From NCBI RefSeq assembly GCF_022637455.1, contig NZ_CP093341.1, positions 2,914,001 through 2,978,000 of the forward strand: DNA of 64,000 bases. The letters are read 5' to 3'. The DNA is from Lysobacter sp. S4-A87. GTDB lineage: Bacteria; Pseudomonadota; Gammaproteobacteria; Xanthomonadales; Xanthomonadaceae. Position 1 is the first letter of the stretch; every line of letters begins with the position of its first letter. Position numbers and translations under genes: made by a program. This document shows, piece after piece, positions 46,705 through 55,723 of the stretch. The notes beneath the pieces were generated by a model that saw only the letters and a list, made by a program, of their open reading frames with translations, did not search any database and had not been told where the DNA came from.

Positions 46705-47697
46705 ATGGACACCATGAAAAACCATTCGAACGGGCTGCTCGCCGCCCCGCTGCTGCCGCTCGCGCGTCGATTCTGGCAGCGACTTCCCCCCGCTGTCCTC
46801 GCGAGCAGACCAATGCGCCGGTTGGGCGCAGTCATCTACAACCATTACGTGCGGTACACGGACAGATCCCAGTCTCACTACACGTGGTTCCTGCGCAATC
46901 CGCCGCAGCTGGCGCTGGCGGCGGACCTGATCTGCAGCGCACGTCCCGAAAGGACCTCCCTGCGAGTCATGTCGGTCGGCTGTAGTGTGGGGGCTGAGCT
47001 CTACTCACTTCTGTGGCTTGTACGCAAAACGCAACCGGACATCTCAATCGATGCGAGAGGCATCGACATAGTCCATGACGCTATTGCATCGGCACGGCAG
47101 GCAACCTATCGCCTCGAAGCGCCGTCGTCATCCGGTGGCACTCTTTGGGTCGATGGAAAGAACGTCCTGTCGACTTCTTCGGACGCCGTCGATGAGATAT
47201 TCGATCTCTGCCCGAACGGTGCCTATCGGGTCAAGGACACAATTCGTGCCGGCACGTCCTGGCATGTCGACGACGCAGCCGATCCCGGGCTGTCAGATCG
47301 GCACGGACTGCAGGACGCCGTGCTCGCATGCAACTTCCTTGGACCAATGGGGCCGCAATTGGCGGAGAGGTGCCTTCGCAACTTGGCGAACCTGCTCGTA
47401 CCGGGAGGCTATCTCATCCTGGACGGGATCGATCTCGACCTGAAGGCACGTGTGGTGAAGGATATTGGATTGCTTCCCATAACGGAGGATGCGCAATGCA
47501 TCCACGAATCCGATCCGACCAAGCAGGATTGGCCTTGGACCCGCTGGTCCTTGGAGCCATTTGATGAATCACGGGCCGACTGGCCTTACCGCTATGCGAC
47601 GATCTTCCAACGTCCCATGTTGCTGGAGCGGACGTCCCGCGCTTTCCGACCCCCTGCTCCAGCGATGACCGTGGTGCCGGTTGACTCATTGGGATAG
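46705..47697 (+). CDS. CheR-like SAM-dependent methyltransferase
   Basis: Protein of about 330 residues (ATG 46705, or ATG 46714). The SAM-binding core resembles CheR-type methyltransferases: RVMSVGCSVGAELYSLLWLV (motif I), DARGIDIVHDAIASARQATY (motif II) and DAVLACNFLGPMGPQLAERC (CheR-like post-motif). The N-terminal domain of true CheR is absent and there are no chemotaxis genes nearby, so glutamate methylation of receptors is not implied. The gene is less GC-rich than its neighbours, which hints at horizontal transfer. Substrate unknown. Confidence 0.75.
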   Translation: MDTMKNHSNGLLAAPLLPLARRFWQRLPPAVLASRPMRRLGAVIYNHYVRYTDRSQSHYTWFLRNPPQLALAADLICSARPERTSLRVMSVGCSVGAELYSLLWLVRKTQPDISIDARGIDIVHDAIASARQATYRLEAPSSSGGTLWVDGKNVLSTSSDAVDEIFDLCPNGAYRVKDTIRAGTSWHVDDAADPGLSDRHGLQDAVLACNFLGPMGPQLAERCLRNLANLLVPGGYLILDGIDLDLKARVVKDIGLLPITEDAQCIHESDPTKQDWPWTRWSLEPFDESRADWPYRYATIFQRPMLLERTSRAFRPPAPAMTVVPVDSLG

Positions 47698-47777
47698 ACC
47701 TGACTCCTTCGACCCTCCAGCCAGTACAAGGCCCGGGCTGGTAGCGATGCCGGCCGGCTGCATCCGGCCGGCCACCC

Positions 47778-48710
47778 TCAATGCTTTGCCAGGAACGGGA
47801 CGATCAGGTCGATTGCCTGCTGGGGTTGCTCCTCCATGATCCAGTGCCCCGAATTCTGGATGACAGCGCCTTCGACATTCGACGCGACGTAGTCGACTTC
47901 CGGTTTCATGGAAGCGCCATAGGAGTGGTCGCCGCCGATCGCCAGTACGGGAATCTGCAGCTTGCCAACCTTGGCGAAGTTCGCCTTGTTCTCCTCCGCA
48001 TCTCGTGAGAACGCCTCGAACTGTCCGCCGAAGGAATTGTGGATGGCGCCAGGCAATGCATAGAGCTCGGCGTAATGCTGGCGCGTCTGCTCGTCGATGC
48101 CGGCGGGGTCGCCGCCGAGTTCGTTGTAGAACCGGTCCAGCAGGATGCGTTCGCGACCGGCGACCAGGCGCTCGACGTCCGGGCCGCGGAAATTGAAGTG
48201 CCAGACCTTGGGATTGATCAGTTGCGCCTGCCACGTTCCCATTCCCGGCAAGGGTGCATCCATCACCACCCATGCGGTGACGCGGCCGGGATAACGGGCG
48301 GCGAGGGCATAGCCGACCATGTTGCCGATGTCGTGGGTGACCAGCTGCACCTGCTTCACCTTCAGGCTGTCGAGAATGGCAACCAGGTCGCGGGCCTGTG
48401 CTGATTTCTCGTAACCATCTTCGGGATGCGACGACAGCCCCATGCCGCGAAGATCGGGAACGATCACCAGGTGGTTCTTGACGAGCCGGGCTGCCAGCGG
48501 TTCCCACATGTCGCCGGTGTCGCCGAAGCCATGGAGCAGCACGACGGCCGGCCCCTTGCCGCCGACCCGCACGTACTGCGTGCCACCGGCTACCGGCATC
48601 TGGCTTTCGCGGAAGCTGGCGGGAAATGGCTTTACCTCCGCCGCAGCCGGCAGGGCGCAGAGCATCAATGCGAACAGCACGGCGCGTGCCATGGACTTCG
48701 AACGGGACAT
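47778..48710 (-). CDS. Exported alpha/beta hydrolase (epoxide hydrolase-like)
   Basis: Protein of 310 residues with signal peptide MARAVLFALMLCALPAAA. The fold shows the HGFGDTGDMWEPLAARL oxyanion region and the nucleophile elbow LVTHDIGNMVGYALA, in which the nucleophile is Asp instead of Ser, as in epoxide hydrolases and haloalkane dehalogenases. The catalytic His is in NSGHWIMEEQPQ. It is therefore more likely an epoxide hydrolase-type enzyme than an esterase; the substrate is unknown. Confidence 0.88.
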   Translation of the reverse strand: MSRSKSMARAVLFALMLCALPAAAEVKPFPASFRESQMPVAGGTQYVRVGGKGPAVVLLHGFGDTGDMWEPLAARLVKNHLVIVPDLRGMGLSSHPEDGYEKSAQARDLVAILDSLKVKQVQLVTHDIGNMVGYALAARYPGRVTAWVVMDAPLPGMGTWQAQLINPKVWHFNFRGPDVERLVAGRERILLDRFYNELGGDPAGIDEQTRQHYAELYALPGAIHNSFGGQFEAFSRDAEENKANFAKVGKLQIPVLAIGGDHSYGASMKPEVDYVASNVEGAVIQNSGHWIMEEQPQQAIDLIVPFLAKH

Positions 48711-48917
48711 GTCAGTCTCCTGGTTTCGATCACCAGCGGCGAACTGGCGCAGGGGCTTGCCCGGCCAGACATTGATTGTCACGGCTGGTCGATGACGGAC
48801 GACTTCACGCGTCCAGAGCGTCGGACCTCATCGTGCCTGGTTTGGGAGCGGCGGAAATCTCGCCGCCGCGTCCCTTAGTATGCAGACGACAGTTCGCGCA
48901 GCTCTGGGGGCAAGCAG

Positions 48918-49382
48918 ATGGATTGCAGGGCATTACCGGGAAGTTTGTTGCTGGCGGTGGTTCTTGTGGCGAACGCGGCCGACACCTCGACCGAAGTTCG
49001 GCTGCTGGGCGCGTCGCCGTCGTGCGTGAAGGATCGGCTCGGCCAGGTCTCGGTCACGCTCGGCAGCCGGGAACCGAACCTCCGCACCGGCATGGCGCCG
49101 ACGACGGTGAGGTATCGGGATGCATTCGCGAAGTTGCAGGCGGCCGCCAGCGCCAAGGGTGGCGAAGCGGTGGTTCTCCGTGGCCACGAAGCGGGCTATT
49201 TCACGAAGGGTGCGAAGAAAGCGCGCCGACCCACGTTCCTGTCGCTGCAGGGGGCGGTGGTCACTCTTCACGCCCATGGTGCAGGGTGTGCCCTGGCCGC
49301 ACTGGATCCGGCGGAGTACGAGCGTGATGTCAGCGGCAAGGAGCCTGAAGACGTCGTCATATTCACGGGCACTGCCTTCTAG
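48918..49382 (+). CDS. Exported protein of unknown function
   Basis: Protein of 154 residues with signal peptide LPGSLLLAVVLVANAA. The mature part includes VRLLGASPSCVKDRLGQVSV and DAFAKLQAAASAKGGEAVVL, a sequence style shared with small periplasmic proteins of the RcsF/YbjQ type in which a Cys pair forms a disulphide. This likeness is weak and unproven. It is a single gene facing the phospholipase D-type gene. Confidence 0.75.
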   Translation: MDCRALPGSLLLAVVLVANAADTSTEVRLLGASPSCVKDRLGQVSVTLGSREPNLRTGMAPTTVRYRDAFAKLQAAASAKGGEAVVLRGHEAGYFTKGAKKARRPTFLSLQGAVVTLHAHGAGCALAALDPAEYERDVSGKEPEDVVIFTGTAF

Positions 49383-49404
49383 CGCTGCCTTGAAGCACCG
49401 CCCG

Positions 49405-50961
49405 CTACAGCTGCGATTCGATCGGGAGCCAGCCCGAGGCCCACGCCAGGGCGCGACTCCAGAAACCGGCATCGGGCTCGCGATCCAGGGCGACCGGGGA
49501 GGCCTGGGCACGGTCGAGCCAGCGCAGTTCCCCGGCCCTGTCGCGATAGACCCAGTAGCTCATCGCCGGAGCGGTCAGGCGCAGGTACTCATCGCGCAGT
49601 TGCCTGGCCATGACCGGATCGTCGAACAGCACGCCCATCTCCGTGTTGAGATTCTTCGAGCGCGGGTCGACGTTGAACGATCCGACGAAGCCACGGGCAT
49701 CGTCCAGGACGAAGGCCTTGGTGTGCAGGCTCGCACCGGGGCGGATCAGGCCCGGTGACGGCTGGTCGCGCGGGTGTGCGCGCAGCTCATGGAGGTCCGC
49801 CCCCTCGCGGATGAGCCGTTCGCGGTACTGCGCGTATCCGCTGTGCACCGGGTAGACGTCGGTTGCGGCCAGCGAGTTGGTAACCACGCCGACGTAGGCG
49901 CCCCGCCGGGTCAAGGCGGCGAGCCTGGCCGCGCCATCCTCGCCCGGAACGAAGTACGGGGAGATCACCAGCACCTTCTTGCGAGCTGCGGAAATCGTTG
50001 GCCCGAGACGCCCGATCAGCCATTGCGCGCGGTTGTCGTCCGACCACTTCACGGGCGGGTCGGCGACGACCTCGATGCCTGCACTCCAGTGTGGCTGCAA
50101 CGCGCGCCCGTAGTAATCGCGTACCAGCTGCGATCTGGCCACGCGATCGAGATAGCGTCGTGCGCCTGTGCTGCGGGCATCGCGGTAGACCTCGCGGAGC
50201 AGGGTGCGCAGTGCCTGCGGATCCTTTGTGTCCAGCGTCGTGATCGGCACCGCGGCGCTGCTGTTCCAGTAGCGGTCGAAGATCGTGCTCGCCTGTTGCA
50301 CGGCCGGCCCCAGCAACAACAGGTCGAGGTCGCGGAAGTTCACCTCGGAATCAGCGCTGAAGTACTGCTCACCGATATTGCGCCCACCGATGATCGCGAT
50401 CCGGCCGTCGGCGATCCAGGCCTTGTTGTGCATGCGGTGGGTCATGCTGAACGACCGGCGCGCCAACTCGAAGGCACGCCCGGTGCCCTGGCGATTGCGG
50501 AACGGGTTGTACAGCCGCAGCTCGATGCCGGGATGTGCGTCCATCGCCAGCAGGTGTGGATCCAGGCCCGCGGCATTCATGTCATCGAGCAGGATGCGTA
50601 CACGCACGCCGCGCTGCGCAGCGTCGTAGGCCTCGCTAGCCAGCAGGCGCCCGGTCAGGTCGTTGTGCCAGATGAAGTACTGCAGGTCGAGGCTGCGGCC
50701 CGCCTTGCGCGCCGAGATTGCCCGCGCCGCAAAGGCGTCGACGCCATCGGTAAGGAAGATGGCGCCCGTCTTGCCCGGGTTGGCTGCCAGCAGGGGCGCC
50801 AGCTCGCGATCGATCGCGGTCTGCGCCGGTTGCAGCGGCAATGCATGGCCTGGTCTACCTGTGGCCGGTGGCGCCAGGTGGTTGGTGAGCAGCAAGGCGC
50901 CGCCGACCGCGGCGAGCAGGACAAGCAGGGCGATGGCGGACCAGCCAAACAGGCGTCGCAT
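49405..50961 (-). CDS. Phospholipase D-family protein (cardiolipin synthase-like)
   Basis: Membrane-anchored enzyme of 518 residues with an N-terminal hydrophobic segment (WSAIALLVLLAAVGGALLL). Two HKD motifs are present: MHNKAWIADGRIAIIGGRNIG and LHTKAFVLDDARGFVGSFNVD, both with intact His and Lys. They form one active site that transfers phosphatidyl groups, in the pattern of the ClsC-type cardiolipin synthases. Start ATG 50961. Whether it makes cardiolipin or hydrolyses phospholipids cannot be told here. Confidence 0.88.
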   Translation of the reverse strand: MRRLFGWSAIALLVLLAAVGGALLLTNHLAPPATGRPGHALPLQPAQTAIDRELAPLLAANPGKTGAIFLTDGVDAFAARAISARKAGRSLDLQYFIWHNDLTGRLLASEAYDAAQRGVRVRILLDDMNAAGLDPHLLAMDAHPGIELRLYNPFRNRQGTGRAFELARRSFSMTHRMHNKAWIADGRIAIIGGRNIGEQYFSADSEVNFRDLDLLLLGPAVQQASTIFDRYWNSSAAVPITTLDTKDPQALRTLLREVYRDARSTGARRYLDRVARSQLVRDYYGRALQPHWSAGIEVVADPPVKWSDDNRAQWLIGRLGPTISAARKKVLVISPYFVPGEDGAARLAALTRRGAYVGVVTNSLAATDVYPVHSGYAQYRERLIREGADLHELRAHPRDQPSPGLIRPGASLHTKAFVLDDARGFVGSFNVDPRSKNLNTEMGVLFDDPVMARQLRDEYLRLTAPAMSYWVYRDRAGELRWLDRAQASPVALDREPDAGFWSRALAWASGWLPIESQL

Positions 50962-51054
50962 CGTTTCCTCCCGGGTCCAGTGCGACATGTTGATTGCGGG
51001 GCGGTGGCCCGGAAGCGTACTCCCCGGCGGACACCTGGGCAGCTTCGCCCGGCT

Positions 51055-52011
51055 TCAGCACGGTTCGCGGATGCGGCTGGTCATGAAGTCGACGAAGGCG
51101 CGGATACGGTTTGGCAGCTGCTTGCGACTGGGATAGCAGATGTAGTGGCTGCGGTCATCCGGCGCGATGTCGGCCAGGCAGGTCACCAGTTCGCCGGAGC
51201 GGACGGCATCGCGGACCTGGCAGGCCGCCAGCTGGGCCAGTCCGTGGCCATCGAGCACGGACTGCAGAACCAGCGCGGTATCGTTGAAGACGATACGGGC
51301 ATTGGGCGACAGGCTGCGCGTGTGTCCGTCGGTCTGGAACTGCCAGGCCTGCAGGCGGCCGTTGGGCAGACGCAGGTTGATGCATGCGTGCCGCGCCAGT
51401 TCATCCACCGACGCCGGCAAGCCGTGCCTGCGCGCATAGTCGGCAGACGCGCACACCTGCATGCGCACCGGCACCAGCTGCCGGGCAATCACCTGGCTGT
51501 CCTGCAGGGGGCCGTCGCAGAACGCCACGTCGATCCGGTCGGCGGCGAAGTCCACGACGCCTTCATCCAGCAGCAACTCGACCGACAGCTCGGGGAACCG
51601 CGCCCGGAATTCAGACAGCAACGGCGCTATCACCTGCCGCCCGAAGCCCTGGGTTGCCCTGACTTTCAGCTGCCCGCGCGGAGGGCCGTCGCGAAGGTCG
51701 CGCACGCCTTCCATGGCCGCGACGATCCTCTCCACACCGGGGCGGCAAGCTTCGTAGAACACCTCGCCTTCGCCGGTAAGCGACACGCTGCGCGTGGTTC
51801 GCCGCAGCAGCCGCGCGCCGAGCTGTTCTTCCAGTTTCTGCACGCTGCGACTGACCGCGGACCGGCCAATGCCCAGCCGATCAGCGGCGCGGGCGAAGCT
51901 GCCCTCGCTGGCCACGGACACGAAGGCGATGACGCCGGCGCAACTGGTCGAGAAGCATGCGGCCAGTGGTTCGGCTCGGGTTGTCGTCGACTGCGGGGAG
52001 GGTACTGGCAT
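51055..52011 (-). CDS. LysR-family transcriptional regulator
   Basis: Regulator of 318 residues. The N-terminal winged HTH is FVSVASEGSFARAADRLGIG followed by RSAVSRSVQKLEEQLGARLL and RRTTRSVSLTGEGEVFYEAC. The effector-binding domain (about residues 110-315) contains the usual type 2 periplasmic-binding fold. It is divergent from the TetR gene at 52133, and the 121-bp gap contains GGTACC palindromes that may control both genes. Its target is unknown. Confidence 0.93.
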   Translation of the reverse strand: MPVPSPQSTTTRAEPLAACFSTSCAGVIAFVSVASEGSFARAADRLGIGRSAVSRSVQKLEEQLGARLLRRTTRSVSLTGEGEVFYEACRPGVERIVAAMEGVRDLRDGPPRGQLKVRATQGFGRQVIAPLLSEFRARFPELSVELLLDEGVVDFAADRIDVAFCDGPLQDSQVIARQLVPVRMQVCASADYARRHGLPASVDELARHACINLRLPNGRLQAWQFQTDGHTRSLSPNARIVFNDTALVLQSVLDGHGLAQLAACQVRDAVRSGELVTCLADIAPDDRSHYICYPSRKQLPNRIRAFVDFMTSRIREPC

Positions 52012-52057
52012 GGTCGGATCGGAAGCCGTGGCGATCCTGCGAAGGAAGTTGTCGATA

Positions 52058-52104
52058 GGTACCAAACGGTACCGTTGATCCGTAAGGTAATTGGCGGTAC
52101 CGTT
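52058..52104. promoter_or_regulatory. GGTACC palindromes between divergent LysR and TetR genes
   Basis: A 12-bp perfect palindrome AACGGTACCGTT lies at 52065-52076. A second copy GGCGGTACCGTT is at 52093-52104, 28 bp between centres, and a third GGTACC core is at 52058-52063. They lie upstream of the TetR gene and are likely its operators, used for autoregulation and perhaps for the divergent LysR gene. Confidence 0.65.
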
Positions 52105-52132
52105 CGTGTCAAGCCAGGAACGCACCACGCCA

Positions 52133-52762
52133 ATGCCCAAGGAAGCATCCCGCCGCACTCGTCGAAGCTCCAATGAGCTGAGGGACCAGATCCTGGATGC
52201 GGCCTGCGAGCTCTTCCTCCGGGACGGCTACGCGACCACGAGCATCGATGCGGTGATCGAGAAGGTCGGGGGCTCCAAGCGGGCGATCTACAGCCATTTC
52301 GGCGGCAAGGAAGACCTGTTCGCCGCGATCATGACCAACCTGTCGGAAGAGGCGTTGGAAGCGCTGCCGGATGCCGAGGACTCCGCCGGCGACGACGTTC
52401 GCGAATCGCTGCTGATGTTCGCCCGCGCGATCATGCGGATCCTGATGGATCCGCGGACGGTGGCGCTGTACCGGCTCATCATCGCCGAGGGCACGCGCAT
52501 GCCCGGCCTGGCGCAGGCATTCCTCGACAATGGCCCGCGCCGCGCGACATCGGGCCTGGCGCAGTTGTTGAAGCGGCATCGCGATGCCGGCCTGCTGGAC
52601 ATCCCGCGCCCGACGGAAGCAGCCGAGCACTTCGTCGGCATGCTGCGCGACGACGTCTACCTGGAGGTCGTCCTGGGCGTCCGGCCACCACTGGCGGAAC
52701 GGGTGTGGAAAGCGCGGGTGACGCAGGTCGTGGACATCTTCCTCGACGGCACGAGGGCCTGA
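52133..52762 (+). CDS. TetR/AcrR-family transcriptional regulator
   Basis: Repressor-type regulator of 209 residues. The HTH region is ILDAACELFLRDGYATTSID, then AVIEKVGGSKRAIYSHFGGK, a strong TetR pattern. The C-terminal ligand domain has the end LRDDVYLEVVLGVRPPLAER typical of the AefR-like group. It is convergent with the alternative oxidase gene, whose 3' end is 14 bp away. Upstream GGTACC palindromes are probable operators. Confidence 0.93.
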   Translation: MPKEASRRTRRSSNELRDQILDAACELFLRDGYATTSIDAVIEKVGGSKRAIYSHFGGKEDLFAAIMTNLSEEALEALPDAEDSAGDDVRESLLMFARAIMRILMDPRTVALYRLIIAEGTRMPGLAQAFLDNGPRRATSGLAQLLKRHRDAGLLDIPRPTEAAEHFVGMLRDDVYLEVVLGVRPPLAERVWKARVTQVVDIFLDGTRA

Positions 52763-52776
52763 GGCCCCCGCAGCGG

Positions 52777-53424
52777 TTACAGCGTTTCCGTGGCCGGCAC
52801 CGAGTGCCCCTGCTGTCCCGCGATGGCATGGTTCACGTCGCGATGGCCTGCCTCGTCCTCGCGCACCGCGATGACCACCTCGCGCAGGCGAGCGTCGGGC
52901 GACAGCTTCCAGTACTCGATGGCGATCAGCGGTGCCGGCACGTTGTCGATCCGGCCCGCGTCGATCTCCTCCAGGTAGCGCGTGTAACTCACGACCGCTT
53001 CCTCCTCGAAATAGCCGACCAGGCGGTGCGCGGTGCGCGAGGAGACCAGGTACAGCAGCAGGTAGAACGTGAAGAACAGCGCCTGCGCGACCAGCACCAT
53101 CATCCGTTCGAACCAGCTTGGCCGCGCGATCTCCATGAACGTCATCAGGTGCATGCGCTCGTTGTCGGCTTCGCTCAGCAGTGTGCGGATCCAGCCCTTG
53201 TCGTCGAGCATCCAGCGCAGGCAGCGCAGGTGCAGCAGCGCGCCGCCGACCATCCCGGGTACGGCCGCGACCGTTTCCAGGACGATGGCCCTGTTTCCGT
53301 AACGCTTGGCGAACAACGTGTCGGCGAAGAAGCGCAGCACGCGCGTGGTGCCGTAGGCAACGCGGTCCGACAGGGTGCGGACCGGGTGGTGCAGGTCGAC
53401 GGAAATCGGTGAGGTGGGTTTCAA
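52777..53424 (-). CDS. Alternative oxidase (diiron, ubiquinol:oxygen)
   Basis: Non-proton-pumping terminal oxidase of 215 residues. All diiron ligands are present: Glu50 (VLETV), Glu89 and His92 (NERMHLM), Glu in EEEAVVSYT (about 140-142), and Glu191 with His194 (REDEAGHRDVNH). Hydrophobic stretches at about 55-67 and 106-128 give the interfacial anchoring typical of AOX. No ATG suits; TTG 53424 with GGAG just upstream was chosen as start. The oxidase bypasses cytochrome oxidases and gives resistance to cyanide or NO. It follows the DUF2955 permease and HlyD genes on the same strand. AOX is uncommon in bacteria. Confidence 0.9.
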   Translation of the reverse strand: MKPTSPISVDLHHPVRTLSDRVAYGTTRVLRFFADTLFAKRYGNRAIVLETVAAVPGMVGGALLHLRCLRWMLDDKGWIRTLLSEADNERMHLMTFMEIARPSWFERMMVLVAQALFFTFYLLLYLVSSRTAHRLVGYFEEEAVVSYTRYLEEIDAGRIDNVPAPLIAIEYWKLSPDARLREVVIAVREDEAGHRDVNHAIAGQQGHSVPATETL

Positions 53425-53504
53425 CTGGATTCTCCGGGGCCGGAACCAGTGCCGGCCGATGGTGGGATCAATTACCGGTGCCGCCCGGACGATTCCAGCC
53501 GGGC

Positions 53505-54560
53505 TCAGGTCCGCACCGGTGCGATGCGGGTGGCGGCAAACCGGTTGAGGACGGTTTCGACGGCGAACATGCACAGCAGCATGGCGAGGATGGCGACTGC
53601 GACCGAGCTTAGTCGATAGAGCGATACGCCATAGAGATCCGAACTGGGCGCCAGTTGGCCCATCAGCACGGCGATGGCGGTCGCTGCGCTCAGGCCGACT
53701 GCCGGTCCGGCGTTCTCGCGCACGTGCATGGTCGCAAACAGGAGCGCGCCTATGCCGTACAGCGCCAGGACGAACACGGCGTTGCCCAGGTGTGTGTACA
53801 GCAGCAGTTGCACGGCGAGCGCAAACACCGTGCCGAGCAGCGTGCCGACGACGCGCGTCCAGGCCGCGCGCCGGCCACCGGCCAGTGTCATCGGGAACAG
53901 GATCAGGACCGTGGCGGCCTGTGCCGAGGGCGAATCGCTCAGGTCCAGCAACTGGAACGCAACGAAGGATACCGTCGCGCAGACTCCGCCCAGCATCATC
54001 TGGTGCCGCACGAACGGCACGGGCCTGGGAGGTCCCGGCGGCTGCATGGGCCGCCGCTCCGGCAGCAGCGCATGCACCGCGGCCGACAGGAAGGCGGCGA
54101 TCAACGTCGCGATGAACTGCGCGGCAAACAGATCGCGCACCGGCACGAACGGGTAGCTCGCAAGGTGCACGAGCACCGACGTCGAGACCATGGTCAGGGC
54201 GCCGAAGAGGAAGAACGGCCCCAATGCCATCAGCCGGAAGCAGAAGACGGCCAGCAGGAAGAAGGCGCATATCGCCAGCACCGGCGACACGTTGCCCAGT
54301 ATCGCCAGCACGTTGGCGGCCGCGATGCTCACCACGCTGCTGGCGATGAACTGCGCAGCCACGCGGAACTTGTAGAACGGCACCAGCCCCAACAGGAGTA
54401 CCGGATACAGCGCGAAGAACACGCCGAACGGCCAGTCCAGCGCTTTCGCGATGGCAAGCCCGGCCAGCGTGCCGATCGTCAACCGGCACGCCTGCCGCCA
54501 GGCGTCCTCGCTGATCGCCAACGGTTGGCGGGCCATTACGGCGGGTGCGTCAGTAGACAT
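53505..54560 (-). CDS. DUF2955/FUSC-type membrane permease
   Basis: Inner-membrane protein of 351 residues with about ten helices in two similar halves of five, starting WRQACRLTIGTLAGLAIAKA and ending with VAVAILAMLLCMFAVETVLN. This is the DUF2955 layout, related to the FUSC/AaeB exporters that work with a HlyD-type adaptor. The adaptor gene lies immediately upstream and overlaps this gene by 11 bp, so the two almost certainly form an exporter. The substrate may be an aromatic or organic acid; this is inference. Confidence 0.88.
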   Translation of the reverse strand: MSTDAPAVMARQPLAISEDAWRQACRLTIGTLAGLAIAKALDWPFGVFFALYPVLLLGLVPFYKFRVAAQFIASSVVSIAAANVLAILGNVSPVLAICAFFLLAVFCFRLMALGPFFLFGALTMVSTSVLVHLASYPFVPVRDLFAAQFIATLIAAFLSAAVHALLPERRPMQPPGPPRPVPFVRHQMMLGGVCATVSFVAFQLLDLSDSPSAQAATVLILFPMTLAGGRRAAWTRVVGTLLGTVFALAVQLLLYTHLGNAVFVLALYGIGALLFATMHVRENAGPAVGLSAATAIAVLMGQLAPSSDLYGVSLYRLSSVAVAILAMLLCMFAVETVLNRFAATRIAPVRT

Positions 54561-55611
54561 AGTGGAGCAGGGTGATCACGCGTATCTGCACGCGTCCCAG
54601 CCAATGCCGCAGGCCGCTGGATTGCGGATGCAACTGCACCGTGGCGCGCGCCCCGGTGATGAGCTGGCGGGGCGGCGTCTCGAGCAGGCGAAGGTTCACG
54701 CGCACGCGCTCGGCGTCGCGGACCCAGCGGTCGCTCTGATCGGTGGAGGCGAGGCGGCCGTCCGGGTCGATCTGGCCGCGGGCCACGCCGGCATCGAGCG
54801 AGGTGACCACGGCATCGAACAACCGGCCCGGCAAGGCATCAAACGCGACCTGGGCCAGCGTTCCGTCTTCGACGTGCAGCAGCGCCTTCTCGCGGAAGTC
54901 CGCCTGCAGGTTGGGGGTGGTGCTGATCAGGGCCACCTTCGGCGCACCGGCCTGGGCATAGGCGCCGGCTTCCAGTCGCATGTTGCTGACGATGCCCGGT
55001 GCCAGGGCGAACACTTCCGAGCGGCGCAGGTTGAGTTGCGCGTTGGCCAGGACATTGCGCGCGCGGCGCAGCCGAAGGCTGCGGTCGCCATCGCTGCCAC
55101 GCTGGGCACGGGCGGCATTGAGTGCGGCCCGCGCGGACTGCAGCGCAGCATGGGACACGTCGGAACGTGCCTGGGCCTGGTCCAGGGCCGAGCGCGATAC
55201 ATAGCGCTCATCGACCAGTTCGCGATAACGGCGAAGCTCGCGCCCGGCATCGTCGGCGTTGGCCTGGGCGCGACGGACCTCTGCAGTGGCTGCCGCAATC
55301 GTGGCATCGAGCTGCGTGTTGTCCTGCATGGCCTGCTCGACCAACAGCTCGGCATCGTGGACGGCGGTGCGATAGGTGTCGGGGTCGACCCGGAACAGCA
55401 GCTGGCCGCGCTCGACCTTCTGGTTGTTGCGGATGCCGACATCGACCACGCGGCCGCTGACGTCGGGAGCGACCTGGGTCACGTGGTAGGTCAGGCGTGC
55501 TTCGGGCGACACCGGCATGTGGATGTCGGCGACGAGGTAGTAGAGGAAGCTCAGGCCGGTCAATGCCAGCGAACCGAGCATCCAGGCACGAAAGCGGGCG
55601 TCGGGGCTCAT
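54550..55611 (-). CDS. HlyD-family secretion (membrane fusion) protein
   Basis: Adaptor of 353 residues with one N-terminal membrane helix (WMLGSLALTGLSFLYYLVAD). It has the lipoyl-like half THVAPDVSGRVVDVGIRNNQ-type segment (TYHVTQVAPDVSGRVVDVGI), the coiled-coil region (about residues 90-160) and the second half IVSNMRLEAGAYAQAGAPKV. This is the EmrA/AaeA layout. Start ATG 55611 has GGAGC upstream. It is the first gene of the operon with the DUF2955 permease and the alternative oxidase, and is divergent from the TetR-like gene at 55877. Confidence 0.9.
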   Translation of the reverse strand: MSPDARFRAWMLGSLALTGLSFLYYLVADIHMPVSPEARLTYHVTQVAPDVSGRVVDVGIRNNQKVERGQLLFRVDPDTYRTAVHDAELLVEQAMQDNTQLDATIAAATAEVRRAQANADDAGRELRRYRELVDERYVSRSALDQAQARSDVSHAALQSARAALNAARAQRGSDGDRSLRLRRARNVLANAQLNLRRSEVFALAPGIVSNMRLEAGAYAQAGAPKVALISTTPNLQADFREKALLHVEDGTLAQVAFDALPGRLFDAVVTSLDAGVARGQIDPDGRLASTDQSDRWVRDAERVRVNLRLLETPPRQLITGARATVQLHPQSSGLRHWLGRVQIRVITLLHYVY

Positions 55612-55723
55612 TTGCGGTGCTCCTGGCGGGATCTGCGGACCGTCCAGGCGTCATGGCTGGCCGGGCGTGCGCGAAATCTAGATCCCGGCGCGGCAAGCCG
55701 GAAGACAGCTCCGCGTAAATTCG

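Noticed and set aside
49774-52176. An 800-codon plus-strand open frame across the phospholipase D and LysR genes
   Set aside because: It is antisense to two well-supported genes and has no domain. Long antisense frames are expected at this GC content.
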